This document shows positions 52,545 through 64,000 of a stretch of DNA of 64,000 bases, piece after piece (position 1 is the first letter of the stretch; every line of letters starts with the position of its first letter). Under the pieces are notes generated by a model that was given only the letters and a program-made list of their open reading frames with translations, had not been told where the DNA came from and made no database searches. Both the position numbers and the translations under genes were made by a program. Source of the stretch: Pteria penguin (Eukaryota; Mollusca; Bivalvia; Pterioida; Pteriidae); NCBI GenBank assembly GCA_035048485.1, contig CM068587.1, positions 25,500,534 through 25,564,533 on the forward strand, given 5' to 3'.

Positions 52545-54027
52545 CAAGAGGCCCAAGTGGGCCTATATCGCTCACCTGCGTACCTAGATTATCAGTCATG
52601 CAGGAAGCAAGAAGTTATTTATTTTTGCATTACTGTGACTAAGTCAACATAAATGTTGAAAATTTGTCAAATTTTATTTCAGAACAGAATAAAAAACAGC
52701 AACAGTTTTTGCACATCCATTCAGGTGATTTTGATATTAAGCATTTGCTTTGTCTCTGCAAGATGTGATTCAGGGCAAGAGGTTGATCATTTTCTTTAGG
52801 TGGAGCCTTTTGTAGACTGATTTCAAGTCTGGGTCATGAACAACAATTATTTCAAATATTGTCTAGATCCAACTTGAAATGGCCTAATTTCATATGTTGA
52901 GTGTTGAGAAACATCTAAAAACTTACTTAGATGTATAAAGAAATGAAAAAAAAGTTTTGACCACAGCTGGATTTGAACCGCTACTCGCCATATTTTAAAT
53001 ACCAAGTGGTATATGTACCATTGTGAGACCTACGTTTTAGACATTGTGGCACCATCTGTTGACCAATTTGGAAGAAATGTACAAAATTGATAGAGAACCT
53101 ACAGTACTTCATATATACCATGTTTCATTAAAATCTGTCATGCGGTATAACAGCAAAAGTAAAAATGTGAAGAATTGTCCCCATACACCCTCATTTGGAA
53201 GTCTTAAAAAATTCATAGAATCCAAAAATTGAGATTTTGACAAAATTCTTTCAAAATAACATTCCTTACCATAATTAAGATCAAAATAGTCCACAAGAAA
53301 TCATCTTTATCAATTAACTAGGAAATATGACACTTTTCTGCATAGAAATCACCAGGTCCAAAAAAATGTCGAAAAAATTTCTAAAATTTGATTTTGGAAG
53401 GGAACCAAAATGACAACATTTCTTCACTCATCCCTCCAGATAATTTCTATGCATTCTCTTTGTCTCTGTATACAGCAAATATGAAGAAGATTGTCAAAGG
53501 AGGGTACTCTTTTGTGACCTACTTTTGACTGTGGTGGCGCCACCTGTGAAGAGGTCTGGACGAAAATGACAGAATTTGAAGGGGATTATAAGTGATTTAT
53601 TTCTACCAAGATTTATTAAAATCCTTTAAACAATTTTGCAGAAAAAGTTGAAAATGTGAAAAATGGCCACCCCCTTTTTTGGAAGTCTTAAAAATTCATA
53701 AAAAATAAATAAAAAAAAAAATTAAGATATTAACAAAATTCTTTCACAATAATATTCCTTACCATAATTATGATCAAAATAGTCCATAAGAAATCATAAT
53801 TATCAATAAACTGACAAACATGACACTTTTCTGCATTGAAATTACTAAGTCCAAAAAATGTTGAAAAAAAAAACGTCAGAAATTTGATTTGGGAAGGGAA
53901 CAAAAAATAACAACACTTCTTCACACATCCCTCTAGATCATTCCTGCATTCAGTTTGCCTGTGAAAAGTTTACGACGGACGGCGCGCTATGACTATAGCT
54001 CACTTCAGCCTTTGGGTCAGGTGAGCT
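52545..54027 (+). repeat. Copy 2 of the GTGGCGCCAC dispersed repeat
   Basis: It starts CAAGAGGCCCAAGTGGGCCT + ATATCGCTCACCTG and ends TTTGGGTCAGGTGAGCTA. It includes an inverted tRNA-like segment (CTGGATTTGAACCGCTACTC, reverse B box) at about 52970-53040 and GTGGTGGCGCCACCTG near 53529. Confidence 0.85.
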
Positions 54028-54544
54028 AAAAAAAAAGGGGGGGGGGGTGGGACACATAAATGAAAGAAAACGATTTCTCGTCAATTTTGTTGAAAAGAGA
54101 AAACATGCCTTCCGCCTTCACTCGGTCCACCAATATTGCCAGTTGTCTGTGTCTTCAAGTGAGAAGAAAAATAAAAAGTAATGAAAAAGTGCAATATTTC
54201 AGACGTGGACGAAGGATTTGTTCTCGAGTTTAGGAGTTTAGACGTTCAGGCTAGATAATGTTTGTAGAGAATATAGTATTATAAACAATCAGTATTAGTG
54301 TGTGTGTCTGCTTTTTAGAAGGATAGCAATACCTAATATTGAATCATGATTCTTACTTGAGATATATCATCCACACTGCAATACCTGTGATCCAAACACC
54401 TCAGAGTTTCGTAGAGAAATTAAGCAATTGTAGGCACTATTGAATATGTTAAATGTGTTATAGAATTTGTGGTAATCATTATATATTACTATCATAATGA
54501 CAATTTTTTTTAATTATCCAGGAGATGGGACGGGGGATGTGTTG

Positions 54545-54815
54545 TATATTCATATCCGTGATCATGGGTACTGCTCTCCACATGTGGTGGTTACATGTTG
54601 GTCTAGAGATATAGTTATGGGCTTCAGATCTGGGGACCCGTGTTCGAGTCTGGGTATCGTGACGTATGATCTTCTGCCTTCATGTATGTCCTTCGGATCA
54701 CACAGTATAAATCGACGCCGCATGTCAAGGTATACAATGGCGCGTAAAAGATCCCTCAGCGCCACGGATGGGTTCGTAGTAAAGGACAAAATTATGAAGC
54801 AATGCACCAGACAGG
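54545..54815 (+). repeat. tRNA-derived SINE with central domain
   Basis: The head has TTGGTCTAGAGATATAGTTA and the B-box CGTGTTCGAGTCTGG. The core is GGCGCGTAAAAGATCCCTC. The open frames of about 100-120 codons on each strand here are SINE translations. Confidence 0.7.
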
Positions 54816-55544
54816 TGCCGCCACAATATAAGTGCAATAATCTTGGAACAGTGTAAAACAATAACAAAACAGAAATCCACCTTTGGTAAATCCAAGACTG
54901 CGATCATGATGGTTGATACGGGTTTTACATCGCTTTCAGCTATTTTGACATGGAAACGAGCGTAAGGTAAACAACTTCTTAAACAAAGTGGAGCAATCAG
55001 GAACAGCTGCACTACATACCATTCAACCACTACACCAAATATATCCACTAATAGTATATCTATGAAAGATATTCAACAAAGCAGTATTACTGACAATTTA
55101 ACAATTAATGCTAAACAGAAGATATGTTTATGAAGCTGGGATGCACTCGGACGGAATCCAGTTTTGAAGTTTTTGAAAAGTATGTCACGGTCAAAGTCAC
55201 AATTAAGTCAACAAATTTTGTTTCAAGGAATATACACATGATACATCAATGATTAGTTTTGTTTCTTTTGTTTGTTTTTACACGCAGTCAAACGGACAGG
55301 CCAAATATTACACACTACTATAATGGGTCTTTCGAAAGACAACTGAAATGCAAGCATGTCAGAGGTGATATAGATCTAACGTCAAATTACACATTCTTAC
55401 TTTTATTCAGTTCGAAAAATCTTCAGTATAAAAAATCCATTATATATAATGTAGAATATGTCATCATAAATGAACAAAAATATACTGAACGATGCGTCGA
55501 TTCTTCCCACAAAATCACATTCTAATGCAAACATATAAGTACCA

Positions 55545-56727
55545 GGGCTGATTGATATGTTTTGGGCCTCATACGTAAGGTTTGAATTTTGGTGGACGTA
55601 TTGCCTTATTTTTTAATATAAACCCCGTCAGAATCTATACACTTTTGCCAGTGCTGTTTAAAGGCCTCGGTGCCACTATTAACGAAGTCCTCTTCTTGAC
55701 CGTTCAGAAAGTCCTCCACTGCGTGTATGACGTCATCATCTGACTGAAAGTGGGTACCGGAAATCGCTGTCTTCAGTTCTGGAGACAGATGAAAGTCTGA
55801 CGGAGCGAGATCAGGCGAATAAGGGGGGTTCTCAATCAGTTTAAAGCCACAATCATTAACAGCAGCCATGGCAATGGCAGACGTGTGAATAGGAGCATTG
55901 TCCTGGTGGAAGAACATTTCCGCGGCGCTGGAGTTTAATATTTTTCCGTAACTGCCTCAAAAGTGATGCGTAGTATGTACCATTGATTGTTTGTCCTTTT
56001 TGGAGAAAATCTACTATCAGATTACCATCAATATCCAAGACACCGAGTCCATACCCTTTCCATATGATGGAACAGTCCTTGCCTTTTTTTGCGAGGTTAA
56101 ACATTTCATCCATATTTACACATCTCTGAAGAATGTGAGGAAGATCTATCTCTAAAAGTCTCAGATTAGCACGCGACAAAGTGCACCTGGTGCGCTTCTG
56201 GTCAACTGTCAACCCAACGGGCTGAAAGCTTTTTTATTGCAAGATCCTCTGTCAGAATGGAATGTACTCTTGTCTGGAAAATGCCAACTGTACTGGCTAT
56301 ATATCTTTCTGTAACTTGCCAGTCAGTCATAACAATATCATGGACTTTATTTTACCATTTCTGGGGTTGCAACAGTTACAACCCTTCCAGGAGGGGGTCA
56401 TCCTCAGGGCTCTGCCTGCTGCGCCTAAATTCCGCCACTGATGTTTACTGTAGCATATGAAGGGCATCTTTCCCTAGTGTTGCTACTTTATGGATATCCT
56501 TAGGTGCTAAACCTTTCTTATGCAAATATTGGATCACTGTTCTTTCACTGATTTTGTCCATTTTGCAAAAGTCACTTGCCTTGTTTACTTTAGAGTGCTA
56601 CGTCACTGATATAATCTGAGCAAATGACACCAGTTTTCGGGTACACGGCCTTAAATAGTCAAGGAATAATATCGATGAAAAAGGAAATCCCTGCAAACCT
56701 CCTTCTATACGAGGCTCACAATCAGCC
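55545..56727 (-). mobile_element. Decayed mariner-family transposon
   Basis: The termini GGCTGATTGATATGTTTTGG at the left and, inverted, GGCTGATTGTGAGCCTCGTA at the right bracket a transposase pseudogene. Terminal repeats are diverged after about nine bases, with later matches (GCCTC.TA). Confidence 0.75.
55606..56561 (-). pseudogene. Mariner transposase (DD34D type), frameshifted
   Basis: Read from 56561 leftwards, the pieces fall in family order. They are an N-terminal MDKISERTVIQYLHKKGLAP segment, an HTH-like region with VHDIVMTDWQVTERYIAST, a KKLSARWV linker, a central part (56212-55920) with VDQKRTR and LGVLDIDGN, and a C-terminal part (55917-55606) with HQDNAPIHTS and the catalytic YSPDLAPSDFH. 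At least one in-frame stop near 56447, one frameshift near 56200 and one near 55915 inactivate it. The length fits the usual ~345 residues once breaks are allowed for. Confidence 0.85.
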
Positions 56728-57232
56728 TTCGTAACATGAAATTTCATCGGATGATGAAAGTAAATCTGAAGCAAATAAGTACTTTATTACAAGCCACAAA
56801 TGTTAAATTTGTATTAATGCGCGTCACGGATGCCTGTCAAAGTAAACAATCTGGCGGATCTGGAGAACATTCTTGGTTGAACTCTAGTGGATCCAGCACG
56901 ATATTTTTACCATACCGAAATTTTGAGTTGGATTTAATGTACAAGAAACATTAGACAAGATGATAGTTCAAACATACAGTAAGCTCTGAGAGGGATGATG
57001 AGTGTTTATCCCAGGTAGGCTACTGTAGATACTGGACGCGCGTGCAGACGACACAAATGTTACGGAGAGCAATATATCGATGATTATCGTTTTCAAAATG
57101 AATGATATTGTTTCGATTCAATCATACATTTTTATTCTCGAAGTCGTTCATTCGTATATTTGGTAACGAGCATTCGGAACATTTGGGGTAAAGCATCGGA
57201 CTTTATCATAGAGAGCAATGCATACTCCGTGA
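56728..57232. other. Intergenic, nothing recognised
   Basis: No supported feature. Confidence 0.4.
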
Positions 57233-57311
57233 TAGTCGGGCGCGTCTGACCCGAATTTCCGCTACGCTTCAAAATGGCGTAGCGAAAATCCGGGTCAGGC
57301 GCGCCCGACTA
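57233..57311. mobile_element. 79-bp GC-rich hairpin (MITE-like)
   Basis: TAGTCGGGCGCG...CGCTACGC and its inverted copy pair over about 35 bp around a 9-base loop. CCGTGA lies close to both ends, suggesting a target duplication. Its GC content contrasts with the AT-rich surroundings. Confidence 0.7.
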
Positions 57312-57979
57312 ATTCCGTGAGGAATTTTGGTAAAAAGGAATAATTAAAATATGTTATCATTTAAACATGTAAATTTTGAATACATGTTTTACACATTCCC
57401 GGTCGTATTTTATTAGAAAAACTTTTTAGAATTGATACAGAAGAGTTTAAAGCTGTATTAACACTAACGATAAACTCAAGTTTTATTCCGAGTGTCATGG
57501 CCCTACTCCTCGTGTATCTACGTAGACCAATAGAGACAGTGACGTCACGCCGACTTCGAAAATTATTCATGCAAAATGCGAAGTACTTCGTAATGCGCGT
57601 GCATAATATGCATCGACACAATCGGTTGTTTGACTTCTGCATATCTGTACTGAGTAGACTTCTAAAATGCAATATACACAGTTTGCATTAGAATGGGGAT
57701 AACATGCTTGTATTTTCAAATTTCCGGCATGTAATCGGTGATTTACAGGTCCAAATATCCGTTTTTGGACTCCGCTAACTGGTGTTACTCAAGAATGACT
57801 GAGGTGCGGTTTGAATGAGAAAGTTTGTTTTTGGAAACGTCGGATCTCAAATTTATTTATGTATTTATTTATTTGTTTATTAGCTCATTTATTTAATTAT
57901 TTATTTACTCGTTTAATAGTTTCTTTGATAATCGCAACAGTTATCTAATTTCTTTGGTGTTTGAATATTTTCATTTTAG
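57312..57979. other. Intergenic, nothing recognised
   Basis: No supported feature; ATTT-rich stretch near 57855-57910. Confidence 0.4.
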
Positions 57980-58057
57980 ACACCACAAAAAAGAAGAAAT
58001 ATGTGTGCAAAATTGTGACCAAAATTGTTCGGCCAACTCGCATATCAATGACAGCAG
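57980..58057 (+). other. Orphan exon candidate
   Basis: TTTTCATTTTAG|AC ... GCAG|GTAAAG bounds 78 bp. Read in phase 1, it is open and encodes a Lys-rich KKKKYVCKIVTKIV peptide. No partner exon was found, so this may be chance. Confidence 0.2.
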
Positions 58058-59038
58058 GTAAAGAGAGATTACTCTTGTATCTCGGCTACAGATTGCTTTT
58101 AATTACAGCGACAACTATAATAACGTCGACAAGTTACCGATTTGATACAGTTCAATAAAGTTTTTTAAAAAAAGTAATGGACTCAAAAGAAGAATTTTAA
58201 GGAACATTAATACGACTTGTAGGAAGGAATGAACAATGAACTAGATTCGAACACTTCGGATAATTTCGTGTGTGAGTTCATGCTGAGGATCAAGAGACTG
58301 GATGTTGCTTTCCTTTTGGCCTATCGAAGGCTGTTCGTATGACTGCATACATATTATAATACTCCGCATTGTCCTTTTGTATACATTTACATTTACATAT
58401 TTATTTCTATATGTTAACTGATCCATCAAATACAAAATATGTACATGTATATGAAAATTTTATTGTTGTTTTACAATATATGCAAAATGAACAAAGTAAT
58501 AACCCGATAGAATTTGTTGTATTGTATTGATTAGAGAATGGCAACGTAAACATCCGCTTGAAAGGGGAGGCAATGATAATTGAACTCTGTTTCCCTACTT
58601 CTAACCAAACTTTCTATATAGTTCAGTTCTTTGGATTGTTACAACATAGCCTACATGAAAATAAGTTTCGAGACAGCTAGGACTTGTATGGGTTTCAAGT
58701 GATGCTAACAGAAAATGCACAAATCACGACCAATTTCGAATGTCTTGATTAAAACTTCAGTTAATATATGAACAAAAATGGAGATACGTGTACTACGATA
58801 TGAGATATTTTGTGGTCAAAATATTTCGAGAGTTTTAAAAAGGCACTCTTCATGTAACACAGTGCCTGTGCATGAACCAAATAGAAAATATATAACTGAT
58901 TGGTATTTAATTTTTAATGTATGCTATCTAAAGCATCTTTCAATCTAAATACTCTCATGAAACTTTCATTCTTTAGTTTCATTTTAAAGGGTTTTATATG
59001 ATTTTTAAGACAGGACGTTTCTTATTAGTATGACGAAA
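58058..59038. other. Intergenic, nothing recognised
   Basis: No supported feature. Confidence 0.4.
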
Positions 59039-60355
59039 GGCCATGACATCGACCCCCTTGCTCAGTGTATTCAATCGTTTCAAGAGATAAACCAATGGTG
59101 CTGGGTATTGTGCATACATGTAGCATATTCGATATTGGCTTATGTCCGTTAGATCGAGACAGGCCAAAAGACTGTTTTATTATTGGTGGGTTTTTGGCAT
59201 GAGAATTTCTCTGATTTCGAAAATCAGACTTACTTTGGCAAATTAAGGTGAGATTCAATCAATCATAACCATATCTGCTTATTTCCATCGTATATTCACT
59301 AGAAAATGACTGTTTAATAGCATTCATGACCATTTTTCTTCTTCTTGCATGTTGTTTATTGTACTTTCTGTTCGAAACAGAAAGTGAAACTACACTACTG
59401 AACAGCATGTAAGATGAAGAAATATGGTCATGGATGCTATTGCGTAGTGAATTTACGATAAAACTAAGCAAATACAGTCATTATGATTGAATATTATTTT
59501 AATATGCCCAGGCAAGTCCAATTTTCGAAATCGTAGAAATTCTCAAGTTTTTGAACGTTCGATTCTTAGGCCAAAAACCCATCAGCATGTTTTTGGTCTG
59601 TCTCGGTCTTATGTCTGTATGATATATATTAGTTATATATCAATCAAAGTATTCAAGATGCCACAAAAGGTAATACAATAACGATCGTTGGATGTCAGAA
59701 TAGGACAAGGTGCTGTTGCGGGCATGAAATTGCGGAGTTTTGTTTTGTTTGGGTTTTTTGTTTGTTTGTTTTGTTTTAAGTTTAGTTAGGGTTTTTTTTT
59801 TGGATTTTTTGAGGGGGGAGGGGGGGGGGTGTTGTTATGTACAGCAATGTTCTATTTCCAGGGTCCGGTCTATTATATATTTCCAAGTTTATATTTTTAT
59901 AAGCCCGCATGAAAATTTTGGCGTATAATGTTATACCGCTGTCGTCTGTCTGCCTCTCTGTCCCCACCATCATGTCTTTGCAACTCCTCCTGAACCCTTC
60001 GGGGATTTGGATGAAACTTGGTACAAAGAAGGACCACTATAGTTAGATGTGCATATTGGATGAGGAATGCTGTTACGGCCCTTGGACTTTGATTTTCTTA
60101 GACTTTTCTTTGCAACTGCTTCAATGATACATACACTTTTCTTACCACCGAATATGCTCATGTGAATATTTATGAAACCAGCTAGCTTTACCATGCAATG
60201 ATAATGCTATATAACAACTCTCATTTTCTTAGATGTGATTTTGAAATCCTGTAATAAGTCCAAAAAGTTAAATTAGTTCTGATTTTAATATTGTAATTAC
60301 ACAAATTCTTTTCTTTGCACAGACGAGTGTCTCTCATGACCGTCAGTCCTTTGAT
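59039..60355. repeat. Copy 2 of the ~1.3-kb element, containing a ~0.5-kb fold-back
   Basis: The ends match 7605-7690 and 8831-8915. From about 59130 to 59620 the sequence is an imperfect inverted repeat centred on ACTTTCTGTTCGAAACAGAAAGT (59363-59385). Outer arms share GACATAAG/CTTATGTC, GGGTTTTTGGC and GAGAATTTCT.GATTTCGAAAAT in opposite orientation. From about 59921 on it includes a TTATACCGCTGTCGTCTGTC block also found at 411. Confidence 0.6.
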
Positions 60356-60587
60356 CTTCACTTGTCATAAATAGAAAGAGGTGGTACTTTTCTCACATGT
60401 TAGACTTCTTAATCACATGAATTACTCAAGGTACCCTTCAAGTGCTTTGTTATTAAAGGCGCAAGTGGTAATGCGAAAGCTGTGTCGATCTCGACCTCTC
60501 AGTTTAGTGAGTTACCATATTTCGAGTCGCTTTAGTTTCATCAATTTCTTCGTCATGGAAGTTTATCTTACAACCACAGTGGTCACG

Positions 60588-60719
60588 ATGGATACTAGTA
60601 TCAAGATTTCCTTCCCTTGTGGCCGATGTGGACTAAATCATTGGGAATTCCACTGCTTGGCTACAATTAAACAATGCTACAAGTGTAAATTCGGACCAGA
60701 ATTCGGCCAGAATGTTTAA
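60588..60719 (+). pseudogene. Retrotransposon Gag zinc-knuckle fragment
   Basis: A 43-codon stretch before a TAA carries CGRCGLNHWEFHC followed by CYKC, the paired C-x2-C...H-x4-C pattern seen at the end of LTR-retrotransposon Gag proteins. The second knuckle is incomplete, and no protease or RT follows. It is an isolated relic. Confidence 0.45.
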
Positions 60720-61072
60720 TATGTGAACGATAAGTTACAATCCCTTCGACATTGTATAACCAAAATCAAAATTAAATACGTGTATATGAATAAAACTGAC
60801 CCGACGAAGTTTTCTTTATGATACATTGATTCAATTACAAAGAAACAATGTTCAGTATTTCTTTACATATTTATAGGACACCGTTAAAACGCTGCGCTTG
60901 GTAAATTTTGAGATCGAAGAAAATTGCGTTACGAAGTGGTTTGATTCTATGATTATTTAAAAACGAATTTTACACTTGTTACTTTTCGATTTTCAAACAG
61001 GGTTTGAAATACTCGATGTGAAGAGGTTCCAGAAAAAATCAGTGAAGAACGAATTTCCGTTAGATGTATTCT
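60720..61072. other. Intergenic, nothing recognised
   Basis: No supported feature. Confidence 0.4.
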
Positions 61073-61360
61073 TGATTGATTGATTGTTTAATGTTTTACG
61101 TCACTCCACGATTTTTTTGGTGACGGCATCTTCCTGATGCATCACGTAAGAATTTATACCTTTGCAACGGACTCTTTCGAAGCAGTGAGGGATCTTTTAC
61201 GTGCCGTGTTTACCGGAACCTCGGTTTTCACTGTCTCATCCGGAAGACAGGACACCGGTGCGCCCACTGGTGCGGGAGTTAACCACTGAGTGCGGGAGTC
61301 AAACCCTGGCCTCCAGGGCATGAGCCGAGCGCCTCTTCCACTTGGCTACATAAGCTTTGT
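61073..61360 (-). repeat. Well-preserved SINE with central domain
   Basis: The tail GATTGATTGTTTAATG + TTTTACGTCACTCC comes first. Then come the inverted core GGATCTTTTACGTGCCGTG and CTCATCCGGAAGACAGGAC. Last is the inverted tRNA head with GTCAAACCCTGGCC and AGCCGAGCGCCTCTTCCACT. Confidence 0.75.
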
Positions 61361-61539
61361 ATCCTTGACTATCGGCATATTCGATTTAAAAGTATTGTGA
61401 TTAAGCCATATTATTGAGTAATTTCATAGGAATCATGTCTCACATATTTTCGATCAGTTAATTAAAGTGATTGAAAATTACTTTAAAGCAAATTTCAGTA
61501 CATTGTGGTACTAAAGCCTTTTAGGAGATTGAAAAAAAA

Positions 61540-61665
61540 GAAGGCGTTATAACGCAAAATGAAAGGCGTTATAACGCTAAAAAAGGCATAATAGCTTAAA
61601 AATGCGTTATTGTGCTTTTTTTTGGGAAAGACTGCGTAACAACGCAAAATGAAAGGCAGATACCA
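61540..61665. repeat. Cluster of GCGTTATAACGC palindromes
   Basis: GGCGTTATAACGC occurs at about 61543 and 61564, followed by a diverged GCATAATAGC, GCGTTATTGTGC and GCGTAACAACGC, separated by AAAATGAAA-like spacers of about 10-20 bases. Confidence 0.7.
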
Positions 61666-61934
61666 TACAGGAGACGCTTACTTCTGAGAACACTGGGATT
61701 AATTTGTTATTTTCACAGTTTGATGAAGGCATATCGTAGTGCTTTGTTGTGAATGCCATAACAACAGGGACATTCATATTTTACGTGGTCACTTTTACTC
61801 CTTTTGCTGTGTAGAGCTGAAACAATGCTACCTCGAAAGCCTAGACCCCTACGTTTTTATGTAGTGACAATGCCTTTGCAATGCTAACTTTTATCACATG
61901 TATCAGTGGCAGATCAAGTATCCCCCCCCCCAAA

Positions 61935-63634
61935 CAAGAGGCCCAAGTGGGCCTATATCGCTCACCTGAGTACCTAGATGATCAGTCATGCATGAAGGAA
62001 GAATTCATTTATTTTTGCATTACTGTGACTATGTCAACACAAATGTTGAAAATATGTCAAATTTTATTTCAGACCAGAATAAAAAACAACACTTTTTTGC
62101 ACATCCATTCAGGTGATTTTGATATTAAGCATTTGCTTTGTCTCTGCAAGATGTCATTCAGGCAACAAGTTAGTCATTTTCTTTAGGTGGGGCCTTTTGT
62201 TGACTGATTTCAAGTCTGGGCCATGAACAACATGTTTCAAATATTGTTCAGATCTGACTTAATATGGCCTAATTTCATATGTTGAGTGTTGAGAAACATC
62301 TAAAAACTTATTTAGATGTGTAAAGAAATGAAAAAAAATTTTTGACCACAGCTGGATTTGAACCGCTACTCTCCATATTTCAATTACCAAGTGGTATATG
62401 TACTATTGTGAGACCTACTTTTTAGACATGGTGGCATTATCTGTTAACCAATTTGGATGAAATTTACCAAATTCATAGGGGACCTTTAGTACTTCATGTT
62501 TTCCATGTTTCATTAAAATCTTTCATGTGGTATAACAGCAGAAGTGAAAAATGTGATTGAATTGTTCCTATACACCCTCATTTGGAAGTCTTAAAAAATT
62601 CATAGAAAATCCAAAAATTGAGATTTTGACAAAATTCTTTCAAAGTAACATTCCTTACCATAACTATGATCACAATAGTCCATAAGAAATCATCATTATC
62701 AATTAACTAGGAAATATGACACTTTTCTGCATTGAAATCAACAAGTCCAAAGAAATGTCGAAAAAAAATTCTAAAATTTGATTTTGGAAGGGAACCAAAA
62801 TGACAATACGTCTTCACTCATCCCTCTAGATCATTTCTATGCATTCTGTTTGTCTCTGTATACAGCCCATATGAAAAAGAATATTGTTAAAGGAGGGAAC
62901 TCTTTTGTGACCTACTTTTGACTATGGTGGTGCCACCTGTAAAGAGGTCTGGACGAAAACAACAGAATTTGAAGAGGATCATAAGTGACTTATTTCTACC
63001 AAGATTTATTAAAATCCCTCAAACAGTTTTGTAGAAATAGTTGAAAATGTGAAAAATGGCCACCCCCCCCCTTTTTTTGGAAGTCTTAAAAAATCATAAA
63101 AAAATCCAAAAAATGAGATAAAGACAAATTTCTTTCACAGTAATATTCCTTACCACAATTATGATCAAAATAGTCATTAAGAAATCATCAATATCAATTA
63201 ACTGAAAAACATGACACTTTTCTGCATTGAAATGACCAAGTCCAGAAACACATCAAAAAAGCGTAAATTTCTATTTGATGGATCTTAACCCCGAACAAAA
63301 TTTTTAATAACCCATCTTTATAGATTGTTGAAACGCAATTAGTTTCCCCATTTATGTACTGATTCTGAAGGAGAAGATGTTTGAAAAGGGGTACCGTTTT
63401 GGGCACTTTTGACCCTGCCCTGGATCCACCCCTGAGGGAATCTGGATCCAGAACACAATTTTAGTAGGGGACCTTCAGTACATCATTTACACAAAGTTTG
63501 ATCCAAATCTGCAATGTAGTTCCAGAGAAGAAGTCGAAAATGTGAAAAAGTTAACGACGGACAGACAACGACGACGGACGACGGATGGCGCACTATGACT
63601 ATAGCTCAATTGAACCTTTGGCTCAGGTGAGCTA
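61935..63634 (+). repeat. Copy 3 of the GTGGCGCCAC dispersed repeat
   Basis: It starts CAAGAGGCCCAAGTGGGCCT and ends CTTTGGCTCAGGTGAGCTA. It is collinear with copy 2 across most of its length, including the inverted tRNA-like segment near 62350, but carries an additional monomer near 63240-63540. Confidence 0.85.
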
Positions 63635-64000
63635 AAAACGGTGGGGCACATGTGAAAGTCTTATCCAAACTACTCAACCAATTTGGGTGCCAAATCTGGA
63701 GTTTTACTTGCAAATATGTAGCGAAAAGGAGGGCCCGGGTCCTCCCCCCCCCTCTAAATCCGCCACTGTGTGTGCAGTGTTCAACTTGTTATAGCTGTAT
63801 TATTAGGAATTTAAGCGACTGTGGCAACAGACAAAAAGAACAACACCCTTACAGACACTCTACTATGATCTCTTATCCAATTAAAAAATAATATTAGTCT
63901 ACTTTCTAACGCTTTCCACGGGAAAAAAACCCATATCATATCAATATCAATAATATTTTATTCATCCTTTGTATGTACATAATGCACAAACCTTAAATGT
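63635..64000. other. Repeat scraps to the window end
   Basis: CCCCTCTAAATCCGCCACTG near 63743 is a recurring TE scrap. Nothing else is supported. Confidence 0.4.

Noticed and set aside
54497..55048. 100-120-codon ORFs on both strands
   Set aside because: They overlap a SINE with a recognisable tRNA head and central domain; no protein motif.

Overview
This is eukaryotic nuclear DNA from a metazoan, most likely a bivalve mollusc (inference). It is AT-rich and gene-poor. Genes are split by GT-AG introns. Much of the rest is decayed transposons, tRNA-derived SINEs with the invertebrate central domain (a GGCACGTAAAAGATCCC-like core), minisatellites, and long AT, GA and poly-G tracts. No bacterial, plasmid or viral gene organisation is visible. 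Layout: 1-4.7 kb is degenerate repeat. From 4.7 to 26.3 kb there are three tandem, same-strand paralogous genes (A 4742-5915, B 7389-12203, C 20127-26285). They encode secreted, low-complexity proteins of a family I do not recognise. Each has a signal-peptide exon ending in a phase-1 intron, then one large exon with the same order of parts: an N-terminal segment, RxRFG repeats (B and C only), a His-rich stretch, a conserved 58-residue block with two cysteines exactly 22 residues apart, a variable repeat or Thr-rich zone, and a C-terminal C-x25-C motif ending in [DN]P[FP]WGxxC and the stop. Genes B and C also share an upstream block containing GATACAT and AGTTACGC. This cluster is the most interesting object in the window, a candidate undescribed extracellular-matrix-type family. 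An adhesive, shell or foot-matrix role is only a guess. Gene B has a break in its reading frame near 10.3 kb. From 12.4 to 20 kb there are a reverse-transcriptase pseudogene, a 349-bp array, a 54-bp array interrupted by a MITE with a 10-bp target duplication, and a TA-flanked transposon of 1.27 kb. From 26.3 to 41 kb there is no convincing gene: SINEs, a 50-bp array, an inverted pair of short-period repeats, and a 2.5-kb compound minisatellite (48-bp then 36-bp units sharing a core) whose long ORFs on both strands are artefacts. From 41.5 to 50.5 kb on the minus strand is a three-exon gene for a 176-residue four-pass membrane protein of the claudin/PMP22 clan. Its large introns host a second reverse-transcriptase fragment, a 57-bp array, SINEs and a palindromic MITE. 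From 50.6 to 64 kb there are two more copies of a repeat also present in the gene C intron, a decayed mariner transposon, a fold-back repeat whose ends match the gene B intron, a retrotransposon Gag zinc-knuckle fragment and further SINEs. All assignments come from reading the sequence. No database search was run.
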